Assembly: GCA_040772085.1 (NCBI GenBank)
Contig: JAXGYU010000001.1
Span: 1,798,001 to 1,862,000 of the forward strand
Length of the DNA: 64,000 nt
Direction of reading: 5' to 3'
Source: JAXGMV01 sp040772085
GTDB lineage: Bacteria > Chloroflexota > Anaerolineae > Anaerolineales > Anaerolineaceae
Below are positions 52,851-61,562 of the stretch, in pieces; position 1 is the first letter of the stretch, and the number at the start of each line of letters is the position of its first letter. The position numbers were made by a program, and so were the translations under genes. The notes beneath the pieces are model-generated. The model was not told where the DNA came from, ran no database searches, and saw nothing but the letters and a program-made list of their open reading frames with translations.

Positions 52851-53499
52851 CTCGCTGCAACCCGCTGGTCGTCATGAACTCAGCGCGCAGGGAGGGGTCG
52901 GTGCCGTAGAGACCGCGCCAGACAGTCGTGCGCGTCTTGGGTGAAGTCTCACGTACGCCGCGCATTTCAACGCACAGGTGATGCGCCTCAAGGTACACCG
53001 CTACGCCAAATGGTTCGAGCATGGTTTCGAGGGTATCCGCTATCTGCTGCCCGATGCGTTCCTGAACGGCAAACCTGCGCGCGAACAACCGCACCATGCG
53101 GGTCAGCTTTGAGATGCCGATAATGGTGTCGTTCGCGATATAGCCAACATATGCCATCCCGTAGAACGGCAGCGCGTGATGCTCACATAAAGCGTAGAAC
53201 GGAATCGGTCCTTCCACCACCTGACTGTATTTGCAGTTCGGTTCGCTTGTGCATTCCGTCTTGAATACCTTCAGCAGTTTCGGATCACCGTCGTAGCCTT
53301 CAGTCGCGTCAAACATGGCTTTGATGAAGCGTTTGGGCGTATCGACCGTCGCGGGCGTGTTCAGGTCCATCCCGAAGGCGGTGAATATCTCCGCCGCGTA
53401 ACCTTCAAACTTCTCGAACTGTTCGTCACTGATCTGACGTTTGTTTAAGCTCATCGCATCGATAAAATCGTTCTCTTCCGGGTCTACATTAATCTTCAT
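52837..53499 (-). CDS. folE: GTP cyclohydrolase I
   Basis: Converts GTP to dihydroneopterin triphosphate. About 220 residues. Zinc ligands sit in YALCEHHALPF and HHLCVEMRG; the family core VGYIANDTIIGISKL is present. ATG 53499 follows AGGTGA; the longer frame to 53607 has no ribosome site and an unlikely N-terminus. It is the first gene of folE-SDR-folB-folK. Confidence 0.93.
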   Translation of the reverse strand: MKINVDPEENDFIDAMSLNKRQISDEQFEKFEGYAAEIFTAFGMDLNTPATVDTPKRFIKAMFDATEGYDGDPKLLKVFKTECTSEPNCKYSQVVEGPIPFYALCEHHALPFYGMAYVGYIANDTIIGISKLTRMVRLFARRFAVQERIGQQIADTLETMLEPFGVAVYLEAHHLCVEMRGVRETSPKTRTTVWRGLYGTDPSLRAEFMTTSGLQRDERR

Positions 53500-53670
53500 G
53501 GCAAGTTCACCTACCTTATTAATGATTTGGCGCATGTGCGCGGAAAGCCTGACGGCATGGTTCGACGCAAGGACCGCCAGGCAGATCTTGTTGGTATAAG
53601 AATACACTATCCGGAGCGTTTTGTCAGTAACGCTTGTGACAGATGAGGAAAACCGTGTGGGAAGCAGCCT

Positions 53671-54015
53671 TTATAAGTCGATGATCTTGCTCGCCGCTTC
53701 CTGAGCTGCCATGATATCGGGCATGCCGCCGACGATGCCGGCAGCGATTTGATCCTGAATGCCGAAGAAGTTGATGCAGGTGCTGCAGGCAATCAGCCTG
53801 ACCTGGCGTGCTTCAAGCTGCTGCAGTAAATCGAGCACTGGCGACTCACGCGTCAGCAGTTTGACCGCGTCGGTATAGAAGACGAGTGCGCCAGGACGGG
53901 TTTCGTTTTCGAGCAGCAAGGTCAGGTATGTACGCAGCAATTTGAGCTGCAGTTCCTGCGGGCCGATGCCCATGCCATAAGATTTAAGTTGAATGAGCGT
54001 TGTGCTGGTTGTCAT
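53671..54015 (-). CDS. DsrE-family protein
   Basis: 114 residues, small alpha/beta sulfurtransferase fold. The cysteine pair in LIACSTCINFFG (about 75-78) is the likely sulfur site. DsrE/YedF relatives carry sulfane sulfur. GGGAG lies eight bases before the ATG. There is no adjacent TusA or sulfite-reductase gene. Confidence 0.75.
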   Translation of the reverse strand: MTTSTTLIQLKSYGMGIGPQELQLKLLRTYLTLLLENETRPGALVFYTDAVKLLTRESPVLDLLQQLEARQVRLIACSTCINFFGIQDQIAAGIVGGMPDIMAAQEAASKIIDL

Positions 54016-54092
54016 GGTTTTATCTCCCTGGGCAATTCTAACAGAGAGCTTATGCCTCTGTTGTGATGAAGTGAGCGTGATACTGAAAATGA

Positions 54093-54122
54093 AAGAGCTT
54101 CCCTGACCAGGGGGAAGCTCTT
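54093..54122 (-). terminator. Terminator of the sortase-fusion gene
   Basis: AAGAGCTTCCC / GGGAAGCTCTT, 11-base stem with T-rich sequence after it on the minus strand. It sits 32 bases after the stop codon. Confidence 0.8.
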
Positions 54123-54154
54123 ATCGCAAAATAATTTGAGGATAATTTTGCGGA

Positions 54155-55834
54155 CTACTTGATGAGTTTGGCGGTCACGACCACACGCTGGTTGAAGACA
54201 CCGGTGGCGGGATCGAAGTCGTGGCAGGTCAGCAGAGTCAGCACGGTATCATCGGTTTGCGTGAAGACTTTCTCGCCATCCTTGTCACCGACGACGGTGA
54301 CGGACTGAACCTGATACTTGCTGGTCTTGCCGTTGGCGTGCAGGTAGATCGAATCGCCCGCGATCAGTTTGTCGAGGTCAGCGAAGATACCCGGCTGGCC
54401 GTCGGCATTGGTGACGTGACCGGTCAGGACGCTATTGCCGGCGCTGCCGGGGAGGACGGTGCCTTCCAGATGTCCAACCAGGTTGAACAGGTAACCGAGG
54501 TCCCATCCGCCTTGGTAGCGGCTGATGCCCCAGACACTGGTCTGCTTGCCGAGCACGGGGATCGTCAGAACCATATCGTAGTTGGTGTTGCGTGACAGCG
54601 ACGGGCTGGTCAGGGTGGTGACGCGACCGGGCGCGAAGCCGGTTTCAGGCAGGTTAGATTGCTTGTTGACAACCGTGGTTTCCTGGGCGGTCACCTGAGT
54701 CTGGACGCCCTGGACGTCGGTCGCGAGATTGGTGGTGGTCTCAGCCAAGGTGCCGATCAGAGCGGTGCTCTGAATTTGCGTGGTGATGGTGACCAGGCTC
54801 TCGCTATTGGGGGCCATATCGCCGATATTAATGCGTACCAGATTGCCATCGATCTCATAGCTGCCCTTATCGGTCTCGACGCTCAGGATCTCGAACGTGG
54901 CTGGGACTTCTTTCTCGAGAATAACATTCGATGCAGCTTCAGTTGTCACATTGCTGACATCAAGGGTGAAGACGACATTTTCGCCGATGTTCGCCTGGTC
55001 GATGTTGCTGGACTCGGTGACGGTCACGTTGCCGGCAGTCACGGGCGCGGATTCAAGCATCATTGGCTCAGAGCTGGGCGTGCTGAGGGCGGAGCTCAGG
55101 TCTGAAGGCGGCGGGGGAGCGGGCAGGTCGGAGAGGGTGGTCAGTGGTTGCAGCGGGTCGCCAAGCACGCTGGACGCGATGCTGGAATCGCCGATCATCA
55201 CCGGCACCATCGCAACATTGTTGCTGGTATCGTCCGTCGCAGAGCCAACCGCCATGACACCGATGTTGACCAGTTCCGGGACGCTGGCAGCGCTGTCAGC
55301 GACGGTGGCAGTGACTGTCACCAGCGCCTGTTCACCAGGAGCCATCGTGCCGAGATCGGCGGTCACAGATTGACCATTGACGGTCACTGTACCGCGATCG
55401 GTCACTGCGGTCGCAGACGCCAGTTCAACTGGCAGATCGTTGGCAAAAGTCACAGATGGCACCGCTTCGGTACCGTAATTGGTGAGGGTAAAGTAATAGG
55501 TGACCGTGTCGCCGACAGCCGCTTGCTGCTTGTCTGCCACTGCGGATAAAGCCATGTCCTGGGGCGGCAAGCCAATTTCAGAGGGAGCCAGCCCTTCGGG
55601 CAGTGTTTTCTCGAGCGGTAAGTCGGTCGCGGCAGGGGCTTCGGTCAGCTCGGCAGTTGGGCTGGCGATGAGTTCACCAGAAGATGCCGCCATGACCGGG
55701 AGTTCCGAGCCTTCGAAACGGTCTTTAATAGTATCGACAGCCTTGCCGGCGGTTGAGGCAAACATGACCAACACCGGGATGGCAACGAATGCCAGGATAA
55801 GGCCGATAAAGATGTGAGCAGGACGAGTTTTCAT
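54155..55834 (-). CDS. Sortase fused to two DUF11 domains with its own LPETG motif
   Basis: 559 residues. One N-terminal helix (about 10-28); Pro/Thr linker; two DUF11-type beta domains (about 90-215, LSAVADKQQAAVGDTVTYYF; about 270-385); then NLPETGFAPG at about 391-400; and a C-terminal class D/E/F-like sortase domain with H (about 473, VLTGHVTNADG), C (about 536, LLTCHDFDP) and R (about 554, FNQRVVV). Normally a sortase cuts LPxTG in another protein; here the motif precedes the enzyme's own catalytic domain. The outcome (self-release, autoinhibition, cross-linking) is inference. GGTGGTG lies before the ATG. Confidence 0.87.
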   Translation of the reverse strand: MKTRPAHIFIGLILAFVAIPVLVMFASTAGKAVDTIKDRFEGSELPVMAASSGELIASPTAELTEAPAATDLPLEKTLPEGLAPSEIGLPPQDMALSAVADKQQAAVGDTVTYYFTLTNYGTEAVPSVTFANDLPVELASATAVTDRGTVTVNGQSVTADLGTMAPGEQALVTVTATVADSAASVPELVNIGVMAVGSATDDTSNNVAMVPVMIGDSSIASSVLGDPLQPLTTLSDLPAPPPPSDLSSALSTPSSEPMMLESAPVTAGNVTVTESSNIDQANIGENVVFTLDVSNVTTEAASNVILEKEVPATFEILSVETDKGSYEIDGNLVRINIGDMAPNSESLVTITTQIQSTALIGTLAETTTNLATDVQGVQTQVTAQETTVVNKQSNLPETGFAPGRVTTLTSPSLSRNTNYDMVLTIPVLGKQTSVWGISRYQGGWDLGYLFNLVGHLEGTVLPGSAGNSVLTGHVTNADGQPGIFADLDKLIAGDSIYLHANGKTSKYQVQSVTVVGDKDGEKVFTQTDDTVLTLLTCHDFDPATGVFNQRVVVTAKLIK

Positions 55835-55997
55835 AAGAACACCACCTTCGATTAGTTTCCTACCCCTTATGTTGCAAGTTGCGTGCCAATTTTGGTGAAA
55901 ATGAGAAAATAGGCGATTAATGCGTATAGCTTCAGAGGTGGAAAAATGGTGAATATTACGGAGAATGCGGTGATATGCGCCCGCCAGAAATGTAGAT

Positions 55998-56075
55998 TGG
56001 CGGATAAAAGAGCTTGAACCGCTTCATGGCCGGCCGTAGTGTCATGGCAATCCGTATTGTGATTGCCTTGACAGC
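55998..56075 (+). repeat. R repeat, copy 1
   Basis: Most diverged of the four R copies. Its first hairpin is TGAA-CCGC-TTCA where copies 2 and 3 have TGAG and CTCA arms, a compensatory pair. The second hairpin GGCAATC ... GATTGCC is intact. Confidence 0.85.
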
Positions 56076-56165
56076 ATCTGAAAGCCTGGGGGGCAAATAC
56101 AGATCGATTTGCCCGCTCCCCTACGGCGGGGACTGGTGCCGATTCTCTCCCCGACATAACAAGAT

Positions 56166-56359
56166 TGGCGGATCAAAGGACATGAGTCGCCTCATGGCTG
56201 GCCGTAGTGTCATGGCAATCTGTATTGTGATTGCCTTGACTGTTTTGTCGCAGAACGTCACAGATCAAAGAATACCCCACCCGCCTCTTCGAGGCACCCG
56301 CCCTTCCATATCATGGAATTGTGGGTTGGGCATCGTTCTCGCTCCCGACAATACAACAT
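56166..56359 (+). repeat. R-S composite unit, copy 1
   Basis: R copy 2 (56166-56242) followed directly by S copy 1 (56247-56359). Hairpins: ATGAG-TCGC-CTCAT, GGCAATC ... GATTGCC and GCCTC-TTC-GAGGC. Confidence 0.87.
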
Positions 56360-56557
56360 TGCGTATCAAAGGACATGAGCCGCCTCATGGCTGGCTGTAG
56401 TGTCATGGCAATCTGGATTGTGATTGCCTTGACAGCTGTTGTCGCAGAACGTCGCAGATCAAAGAATAACCCACCCGCCTCTTCGAGGCACCCGCCCTCC
56501 AAGGGCGGGCATGGAATTGCGGATTGGGCATCGTTCTCGCTCCCGACAATACAACAT
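56360..56557 (+). repeat. R-S composite unit, copy 2
   Basis: R copy 3 (56360-56436) followed by S copy 2 (56441-56557), tandem with the unit before it. S copy 2 has a second hairpin, GCCCTCC-AAGGGC, absent from copy 1. Confidence 0.87.
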
Positions 56558-56670
56558 GGCGGATCAAAGAACGCGATCCGCCCTACCTCACATCTACCGT
56601 TCATCAATAGGTTCCATATCATTGAAGGAAACGTAGGTCGGACGGCGTACTTGCGTCCGACATTACAAAA

Positions 56671-56748
56671 TGGCGGATCAAAGGACATGAGCCGCATCAT
56701 GACTGACCGTACTGTCATGGCAATCTGTATTGTGATTGCCTTGACAGC
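56671..56748 (+). repeat. R repeat, copy 4
   Basis: Full-length R without a following S. Its first hairpin is degraded (ATGAG with ATCAT), but the second is intact. A separate inverted repeat (GTCGGACG / CGTCCGAC) lies just before it at 56637-56661. Confidence 0.85.
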
Positions 56749-56905
56749 CAAAGAATAACAGGGAGGGGCGATTACAGAACGATTTGCCCGCTCCCCTACG
56801 GTGGTTATGATGGCATTTCGGCAGGGCTGCCGCATTCTCGGCACGAACGAATCAACGCCCTCCGGTTACGGCCAGGGCCGATGCTGTTTCTATTATCTGG
56901 TTACT

Positions 56906-57913
56906 TTACGCGGTGAAAGATAATTCGGCGACAAATTGATCCAATGCCAGGGCGGCATCACTTTTGCCGGTCTTGATAGCGATATCCATCTCGAGCAACT
57001 GGCGGTATAACATCTCCAGCGCGGCAGGCGAGAAACGCCGTGCCTGGCCTGCCACCTTCTGCGCGACGTACGGGTGCAAGCCCAGCGACATCTGAATGTC
57101 ATTCTGCCCGCCGCCCTGATCCAGAATCTCGCGCGCCAGGATCAGCATGCGGAACTGGCGGTTGATCATCGCCAGCAGGCTCAGTCCGTCCTGCTCCTCG
57201 AGCAAGCCGTGGACCAGACGCAGGGAAACCTGCTTGTTGTTATTCGCCAGATTGTCCACCAGATCAAAGATATTGTGCTGGGCAGCCGTGATTGAAACGG
57301 TTTCAACATCCGCAGCTTTGATCGTGCGGGCATAGCCCACATACGCCAGCAGCTTCTCAAGCTCCTGCGCCGCCATGCGCGTGTCGCTGCCAGTCAAACC
57401 CGCCAGTGCCTGCGCGGCATCACGATTGATATTACCGCCGCGCGCTTTGCTTTCCGCGGTGATCCAGCCGGGCATGGCACCTGCTTCAGGCAGGGTCATG
57501 GAACGGTATTGCGCCTGTCCGCCAGCTAGCTTGATCCAGCCATGCAACCAGTGGTTGGCCGGGAAGGCACTCCACTTCTTACGCTCGAAAGTATCTTCAA
57601 TGACCAGCACCAGCGAAGTGGTCGGCGCCATGCGTTCGAAAAGATTTTCAAAAAAGCGGCGGTTGTCTTCACCTTGCAGGCGATTCAGGGGGTTGGTCAC
57701 CAGCACCAGCCGCCGATCGCTCAGAAATGGCAACGTATCACAGGCGGTTTTGATCTCTTCTCGGCTGTGCGTCTTGCCATCCAATCGGGCGATATTCATC
57801 TCGGCCGTCCCCGGATCGCCCATGTCAGCAATCATGCCGGCAACCGCTTTCTGGATGGCGAGCGTGTCGTTACCATGAAGGATAATCAGGTTGGGCTGGG
57901 GGTTATTTTCCAA
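56906..57913 (-). CDS. holA: DNA polymerase III delta subunit
   Basis: 335 residues, the clamp-loader delta subunit. NLIILHGNDTLAIQKAV is the usual N-terminal AAA+-like start, and FDLVDNLANNNKQVSLRLVHGLLEEQ and MLYRQLLEMDIAIKTGKSDAALALDQFV cover the conserved C-terminal collar. TTG 57913 is the start; no good ribosome site is seen. It is divergent from, and overlaps by frame only with, the membrane protein at 57987. Confidence 0.92.
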   Translation of the reverse strand: MENNPQPNLIILHGNDTLAIQKAVAGMIADMGDPGTAEMNIARLDGKTHSREEIKTACDTLPFLSDRRLVLVTNPLNRLQGEDNRRFFENLFERMAPTTSLVLVIEDTFERKKWSAFPANHWLHGWIKLAGGQAQYRSMTLPEAGAMPGWITAESKARGGNINRDAAQALAGLTGSDTRMAAQELEKLLAYVGYARTIKAADVETVSITAAQHNIFDLVDNLANNNKQVSLRLVHGLLEEQDGLSLLAMINRQFRMLILAREILDQGGGQNDIQMSLGLHPYVAQKVAGQARRFSPAALEMLYRQLLEMDIAIKTGKSDAALALDQFVAELSFTA

Positions 57914-57986
57914 GTCGGACTCGATGATAAACTTGTATCGATCTCAGAGTAATCAGGCTTCACTATACCATAAACACCCGTCACTT

Positions 57987-59660
57987 ATGCCGCGCAGACT
58001 GCGAACTTTCCTTGTTTTTTCCCTAATACCTACAGGCTTGGTTCTTGCCGGCATCGCGCTTCTGGCGCCAGCCCTCGGGATTGATAATGATGCCGGCTGG
58101 GGCGCATTACGGATCACGCTTCTGGTCATTGGACTGATGCTGCTCCTGTTAGCGCTCGTGCTAAAGTTGCTGGCACCCAGCAGAATTTCTGGCTGGCTGA
58201 TGGAGCAGTATGTGGGAAGTGAAGATGTTAGGAGCAATAGCGCTTCCCTGGTGCGTGCGCGTATATTTGGCATCATTATCCTGCTCATCGCGGCGGCGTA
58301 TTTTGTCTGGTACGTCTCCGAAGGCACCTGGTCGCTGAAAGATTACGGCACGTCCTATTACCCCCTGCAGGCGCAGGCGTTCCTTGCCGGCCAATCGCAT
58401 CTGCCGCTGGAAGTGCCGGCTGCCCTCCAGGCGCTTGATGATCCTTACGATGCTAACCAGCGGCAGGGGATCGGATTTCTGCATGATGCCAGCCTGTTTC
58501 AAGGGCGTTACTACATTTATTGGGGACCGGTGCCGGCACTGCTTTCTGCTGCATGGAAGCTATTTGCCGGCGAATTCCTGAACGACGCGCACCTGGTGCT
58601 GCTGGTCTACCTCATCGTTCAGCTCTGCCTGCAATCGCTGACGCTTGAAATCACCCGGCACTTCTTCCCGCATTTGCGCTGGCATTACCCCGTCTTACTC
58701 TTCACGGCATTCGCACTCAACGCGCCGCTCGGGTTCGTCTTCGGCAGGGCTTCGGTCTATGAGGCAGCAATCCTCGGCGGGCAGGCATTTCTGCTACTGG
58801 GTGCATTGATGCTTTGGCAGGCATACAAGAGTGGGAAGTTGGTTTACCCCTTCCTGGCTGGCTTGAGTTTCGCGGCGGCTATCGGCAGCCGTAACAGTGT
58901 CCTGTTCGCGGCCGGCATCCTCATTCTGGCGTACCTATTCTGGCTTCTAAGAACCAGCCGGACAAGAACTGTCTATGCCGTGCTCGCGCTCTCCCTCCCG
59001 CTCATCGCTGGCGTGGGAGCGCTGGCATGGTTCAATGATGCGCGCTTTGGCTCGCCGTTTGAACCCGGCATGCGGTACGCGCTGACGGTGGTGGACTTCA
59101 GCAAAGAATATCCCTTCATCGTCTCACCAGCATATATACCTGCGAACCTGTACCTGTTTCTGATTAATCCACCGGCGCTCGCCATTCCACTGGAATTGAG
59201 CTGGGTGACTGAGGCATCCTTCCCGTTTTTTCTCAGGCTACCCGACCACTATTACTTCAGTGAGCCAGTTGTCGGGCTGCTATTCGTCCTTCCGTTTCTG
59301 ATCTACGCCTGGGTACCTCTAAAATTACTGCTCACGCGTCGCTGGCCGTATCAGACACACTTGTGCGCTACCTTATCTGAAGGTACCTTCCAATGGCTGC
59401 ACGGCGTAGTGCTGCTGGCTGGCCTGGCTGAGCTGCTGTTCATTGCTGCTTTCTTCGCGCCGATGATGCGTTATCTGCTGGACGCTATTTTTCTGTTGCT
59501 GCTGGCTGCCGGATGGGGCTGGTTCATAGCGGTAGAAAAACTCAAAAACTCACGAGGTGGAAAGATCCTTTGCTGGGGTGGAACGGCGCTCATCCTATAC
59601 TCAGTCTGGCTGGGATGGCAGTTCATCGCTGCCAGTCATGCCATTTACTACGGCAGCTAA
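57987..59660 (+). CDS. GT-C-like polytopic membrane protein
   Basis: About 557 residues with ten or more helices. After two N-terminal helices, an exported loop reads SYYPLQAQAFLAGQSHLPLEV, then FQGRYYIYWGPVPALLSA, a pattern seen in GT39-like membrane proteins of this phylum. The longer frame to 57891 overlaps holA and lacks a ribosome site. Function is likely glycan transfer outside the membrane, but no catalytic acid is certain. Confidence 0.6.
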   Translation: MPRRLRTFLVFSLIPTGLVLAGIALLAPALGIDNDAGWGALRITLLVIGLMLLLLALVLKLLAPSRISGWLMEQYVGSEDVRSNSASLVRARIFGIIILLIAAAYFVWYVSEGTWSLKDYGTSYYPLQAQAFLAGQSHLPLEVPAALQALDDPYDANQRQGIGFLHDASLFQGRYYIYWGPVPALLSAAWKLFAGEFLNDAHLVLLVYLIVQLCLQSLTLEITRHFFPHLRWHYPVLLFTAFALNAPLGFVFGRASVYEAAILGGQAFLLLGALMLWQAYKSGKLVYPFLAGLSFAAAIGSRNSVLFAAGILILAYLFWLLRTSRTRTVYAVLALSLPLIAGVGALAWFNDARFGSPFEPGMRYALTVVDFSKEYPFIVSPAYIPANLYLFLINPPALAIPLELSWVTEASFPFFLRLPDHYYFSEPVVGLLFVLPFLIYAWVPLKLLLTRRWPYQTHLCATLSEGTFQWLHGVVLLAGLAELLFIAAFFAPMMRYLLDAIFLLLLAAGWGWFIAVEKLKNSRGGKILCWGGTALILYSVWLGWQFIAASHAIYYGS

Positions 59661-59679
59661 GGCGCACTAAGCACTACGG

Positions 59680-61110
59680 CTAGCCAATCAACTCAAGCAA
59701 TTTGCGATAAATTTCGACCATCGCGCGGGTGTCCAGCTCACAATATCGCCGCAGTGCTTCGGTGAGTTGTTCCCTTTCCAACTGCTGTACCCCTTCAATG
59801 GTCATCTTCCACCAGGCCATGCTGGCTTGATCGCCCTTGCCGATGGACATGCCTTCGTACGATAACTCCGGCACCATGACAGGCAGGACATTCTTGATTG
59901 ACCAGCTGCCTCTGAAATCTGGGTGCACGTAATGCCCCTGACTTACGATGTCACCGAGGTCATAGATGCGATCGTTCAGACGTTCAAGGAAGGGCGCGAA
60001 CTCGGGATACAGTTTCGCCATCTCGGTATTCCTGGTCTTTTCAAATGTCTTGTTCCAGACGATAACCGTACCGATTTCTCCGATGTCCTCCCGAAGCCTC
60101 ATGAGCAGCGGCAGGGCGGGATCACCCTCTTCCAGCGAGACATGTTCAGAATGCATCAAGTCATTGCCATGCGCGTCCAGCCTATGCAGTGAGTACTGGA
60201 AGACATTTTGCTGCTGCGGACGATAGCCGTCAAAGAGTGGCAGTGCTGATATACAGGTCTCATAGTCCAGGAAATACAGTGGAAACTGAAACTGTTCGAG
60301 CTCGCTCGTGATTGACCGGGCATTAATATGCGCCTTACCAGTTATGGCGCAATCAGCGACAAGCTGCTGTTTCGCGCTGAGCTCGAAGCCCTCGGGGATA
60401 TCCCTCGCGGAGCGGATGCCGGCATCAAGCAGCTGGCGCTTCTTACTCTGCGAGAGAGCTGGAATATCGTAGATGGAAAACTCGGGCAGGTCTGGATGGC
60501 AAATCGCGGGGCAAGGGCAGGACTTGGGTGTCAGGCAATGCGCTGCGTGATCCGCTGTTGGCAATTGCAGCACGTCCAGGGCGGCTTCACGGCACAGTTC
60601 AATACTGGGCAACAGTTCGAGGACGGTGGCAGTCACATCCTCCGCGATAAAAAGCGAAGAGAGATCCAGAGCACCATTACGGATATACTCCCTGTTCAGG
60701 TGCACGACAAAGTAATGATCAACCGGTATGTGTTTCTGGAGGATAGCAGCCTGATAGCTGACATCGAGTTCGATTTCTTTGCTCACCTTCGTGCTGCTCT
60801 TGATTTCATACAAATCATAGCTGTCGGTTGCTGGTTTATGTACCAGCCCATCCAGCCGTGTAAGAAAAGGACCGTCGGAATAGGTGCGCTGCCAGATCAG
60901 TTCAACGCCAGGGCAGTGGGGCAGCAGGACATCCGTCAGATACTCTCTGGCAAGTGCTTCGACTTTATTGCCCTCATTCATCAGATGTTGATCGAAATCG
61001 GTCAGACTGACCTGCAATGCCCCGTGCGCCTTCGCCCACAGGTGACGCGGAGCCTCACAGAACAGCATGAAATCTGATTTGCTCAGTCTGAATGGGGTTG
61101 AGGCGTCCAT
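59680..61110 (-). CDS. DUF2779 protein with RecB-like nuclease domain
   Basis: 476 residues. The N-terminal half fits a RecB/Cas4-like PD-(D/E)xK nuclease (LSKSDFMLFCEAPRHLW; RLDGLVHKP; LYEIKSSTKV), with cysteines at CLTPKSCPCPAIC that may hold a 4Fe-4S cluster. The DUF2779 part (FLDYETCISALPLFDGYRPQQ ... YCELDTRAMVEIYR) looks like a DEDD-type exonuclease (D-E-T, then D-T-R). Start at ATG 61110 after AGGAG. Cellular role unknown; DNA repair or phage defence is a guess. Confidence 0.82.
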   Translation of the reverse strand: MDASTPFRLSKSDFMLFCEAPRHLWAKAHGALQVSLTDFDQHLMNEGNKVEALAREYLTDVLLPHCPGVELIWQRTYSDGPFLTRLDGLVHKPATDSYDLYEIKSSTKVSKEIELDVSYQAAILQKHIPVDHYFVVHLNREYIRNGALDLSSLFIAEDVTATVLELLPSIELCREAALDVLQLPTADHAAHCLTPKSCPCPAICHPDLPEFSIYDIPALSQSKKRQLLDAGIRSARDIPEGFELSAKQQLVADCAITGKAHINARSITSELEQFQFPLYFLDYETCISALPLFDGYRPQQQNVFQYSLHRLDAHGNDLMHSEHVSLEEGDPALPLLMRLREDIGEIGTVIVWNKTFEKTRNTEMAKLYPEFAPFLERLNDRIYDLGDIVSQGHYVHPDFRGSWSIKNVLPVMVPELSYEGMSIGKGDQASMAWWKMTIEGVQQLEREQLTEALRRYCELDTRAMVEIYRKLLELIG

Positions 61111-61134
61111 CTCATGATCTCCTGTAGAAATATA

Positions 61135-61162
61135 GAAAGCCATCCACAGTCGGACGGCTTTC
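61135..61162 (-). terminator. Stem-loop after the DUF952 gene
   Basis: GAAAGCCATCC / GGACGGCTTTC with one mismatch lies between the DUF952 stop and the nuclease start on the minus strand. T-rich sequence follows. Confidence 0.65.
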
Positions 61163-61199
61163 CTGTGCTAGCAGCCGCGCGAATAACTGCGCTTGAGCG

Positions 61200-61556
61200 C
61201 TAGTCCTCGCCGTCAGGCAGGAGGAACAGACCATCCTCACCGGCGGCGAAGTCATACACCGTCTCGACCGCATCAATCGGCAGGGGAGCGTACAAATGCG
61301 GGAAGAGCGTCTCGCCGCCTTCCAGGTTCTCATAGACCAGCGGCTGCCCGACGCGTTCCGGGTCGATATATAGCAGCACCAGATCAGGCTTGCCGGCATA
61401 GAGGAAGTTAGCCACCCCCAGCACCTGAGCGCGCGTGGACAGATGGATGAAGCCGTCCTGATCATACGCGGCGGGTGTGTAAATGCCATCCTTGAGCGCC
61501 TGCAACCAGCGTTCCTTTTCGGTGATGTGATAGACGAGATCGCTGACCGGCTTCAT
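61200..61556 (-). CDS. DUF952-family protein
   Basis: 118 residues. VYHITEKERWLQALKDGIYTP, DGFIHLST and LFPHLYAPLPIDAV are the family hallmarks. The family is of unknown function, with an ADP-ribosyltransferase-like look in some members. It lies six bases after the SagB gene's stop, in one transcript. Confidence 0.87.
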   Translation of the reverse strand: MKPVSDLVYHITEKERWLQALKDGIYTPAAYDQDGFIHLSTRAQVLGVANFLYAGKPDLVLLYIDPERVGQPLVYENLEGGETLFPHLYAPLPIDAVETVYDFAAGEDGLFLLPDGED

Positions 61557-61562
61557 AGGCGA

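Larger units (their letters stand above)
55835..56905. repeat. Gene-free region with interspersed stem-loop repeats (R, S, T)
   Basis: 1.07 kb without a credible gene. From 55998 it is a cluster of three repeat types: R (about 78 bases) at 55998-56075, 56166-56242, 56360-56436, 56671-56748 and a partial at 56557-56582; S (about 115 bases) at 56247-56359 and 56441-56557; T (about 36 bases) at 56091-56126 and 56761-56801. R and S form a tandem unit (56166-56359, 56360-56557). Short plus-strand frames here give repeating peptides and have no ribosome sites; I treat them as by-products. 55835-55997 and 56802-56905 show nothing notable. Confidence 0.85.

Noticed and set aside
55998..56748. CRISPR-like array
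   Set aside because: Repeat units are 78-115 bases, irregularly spaced, partly tandem, and diverged; there are no unique spacers of constant length and no cas genes nearby.
56014..56844. Open frames in the repeat cluster giving repeating peptides (both strands)
   Set aside because: They follow the repeats exactly, have no ribosome sites, and the repeats show stem-loop conservation rather than codon conservation.
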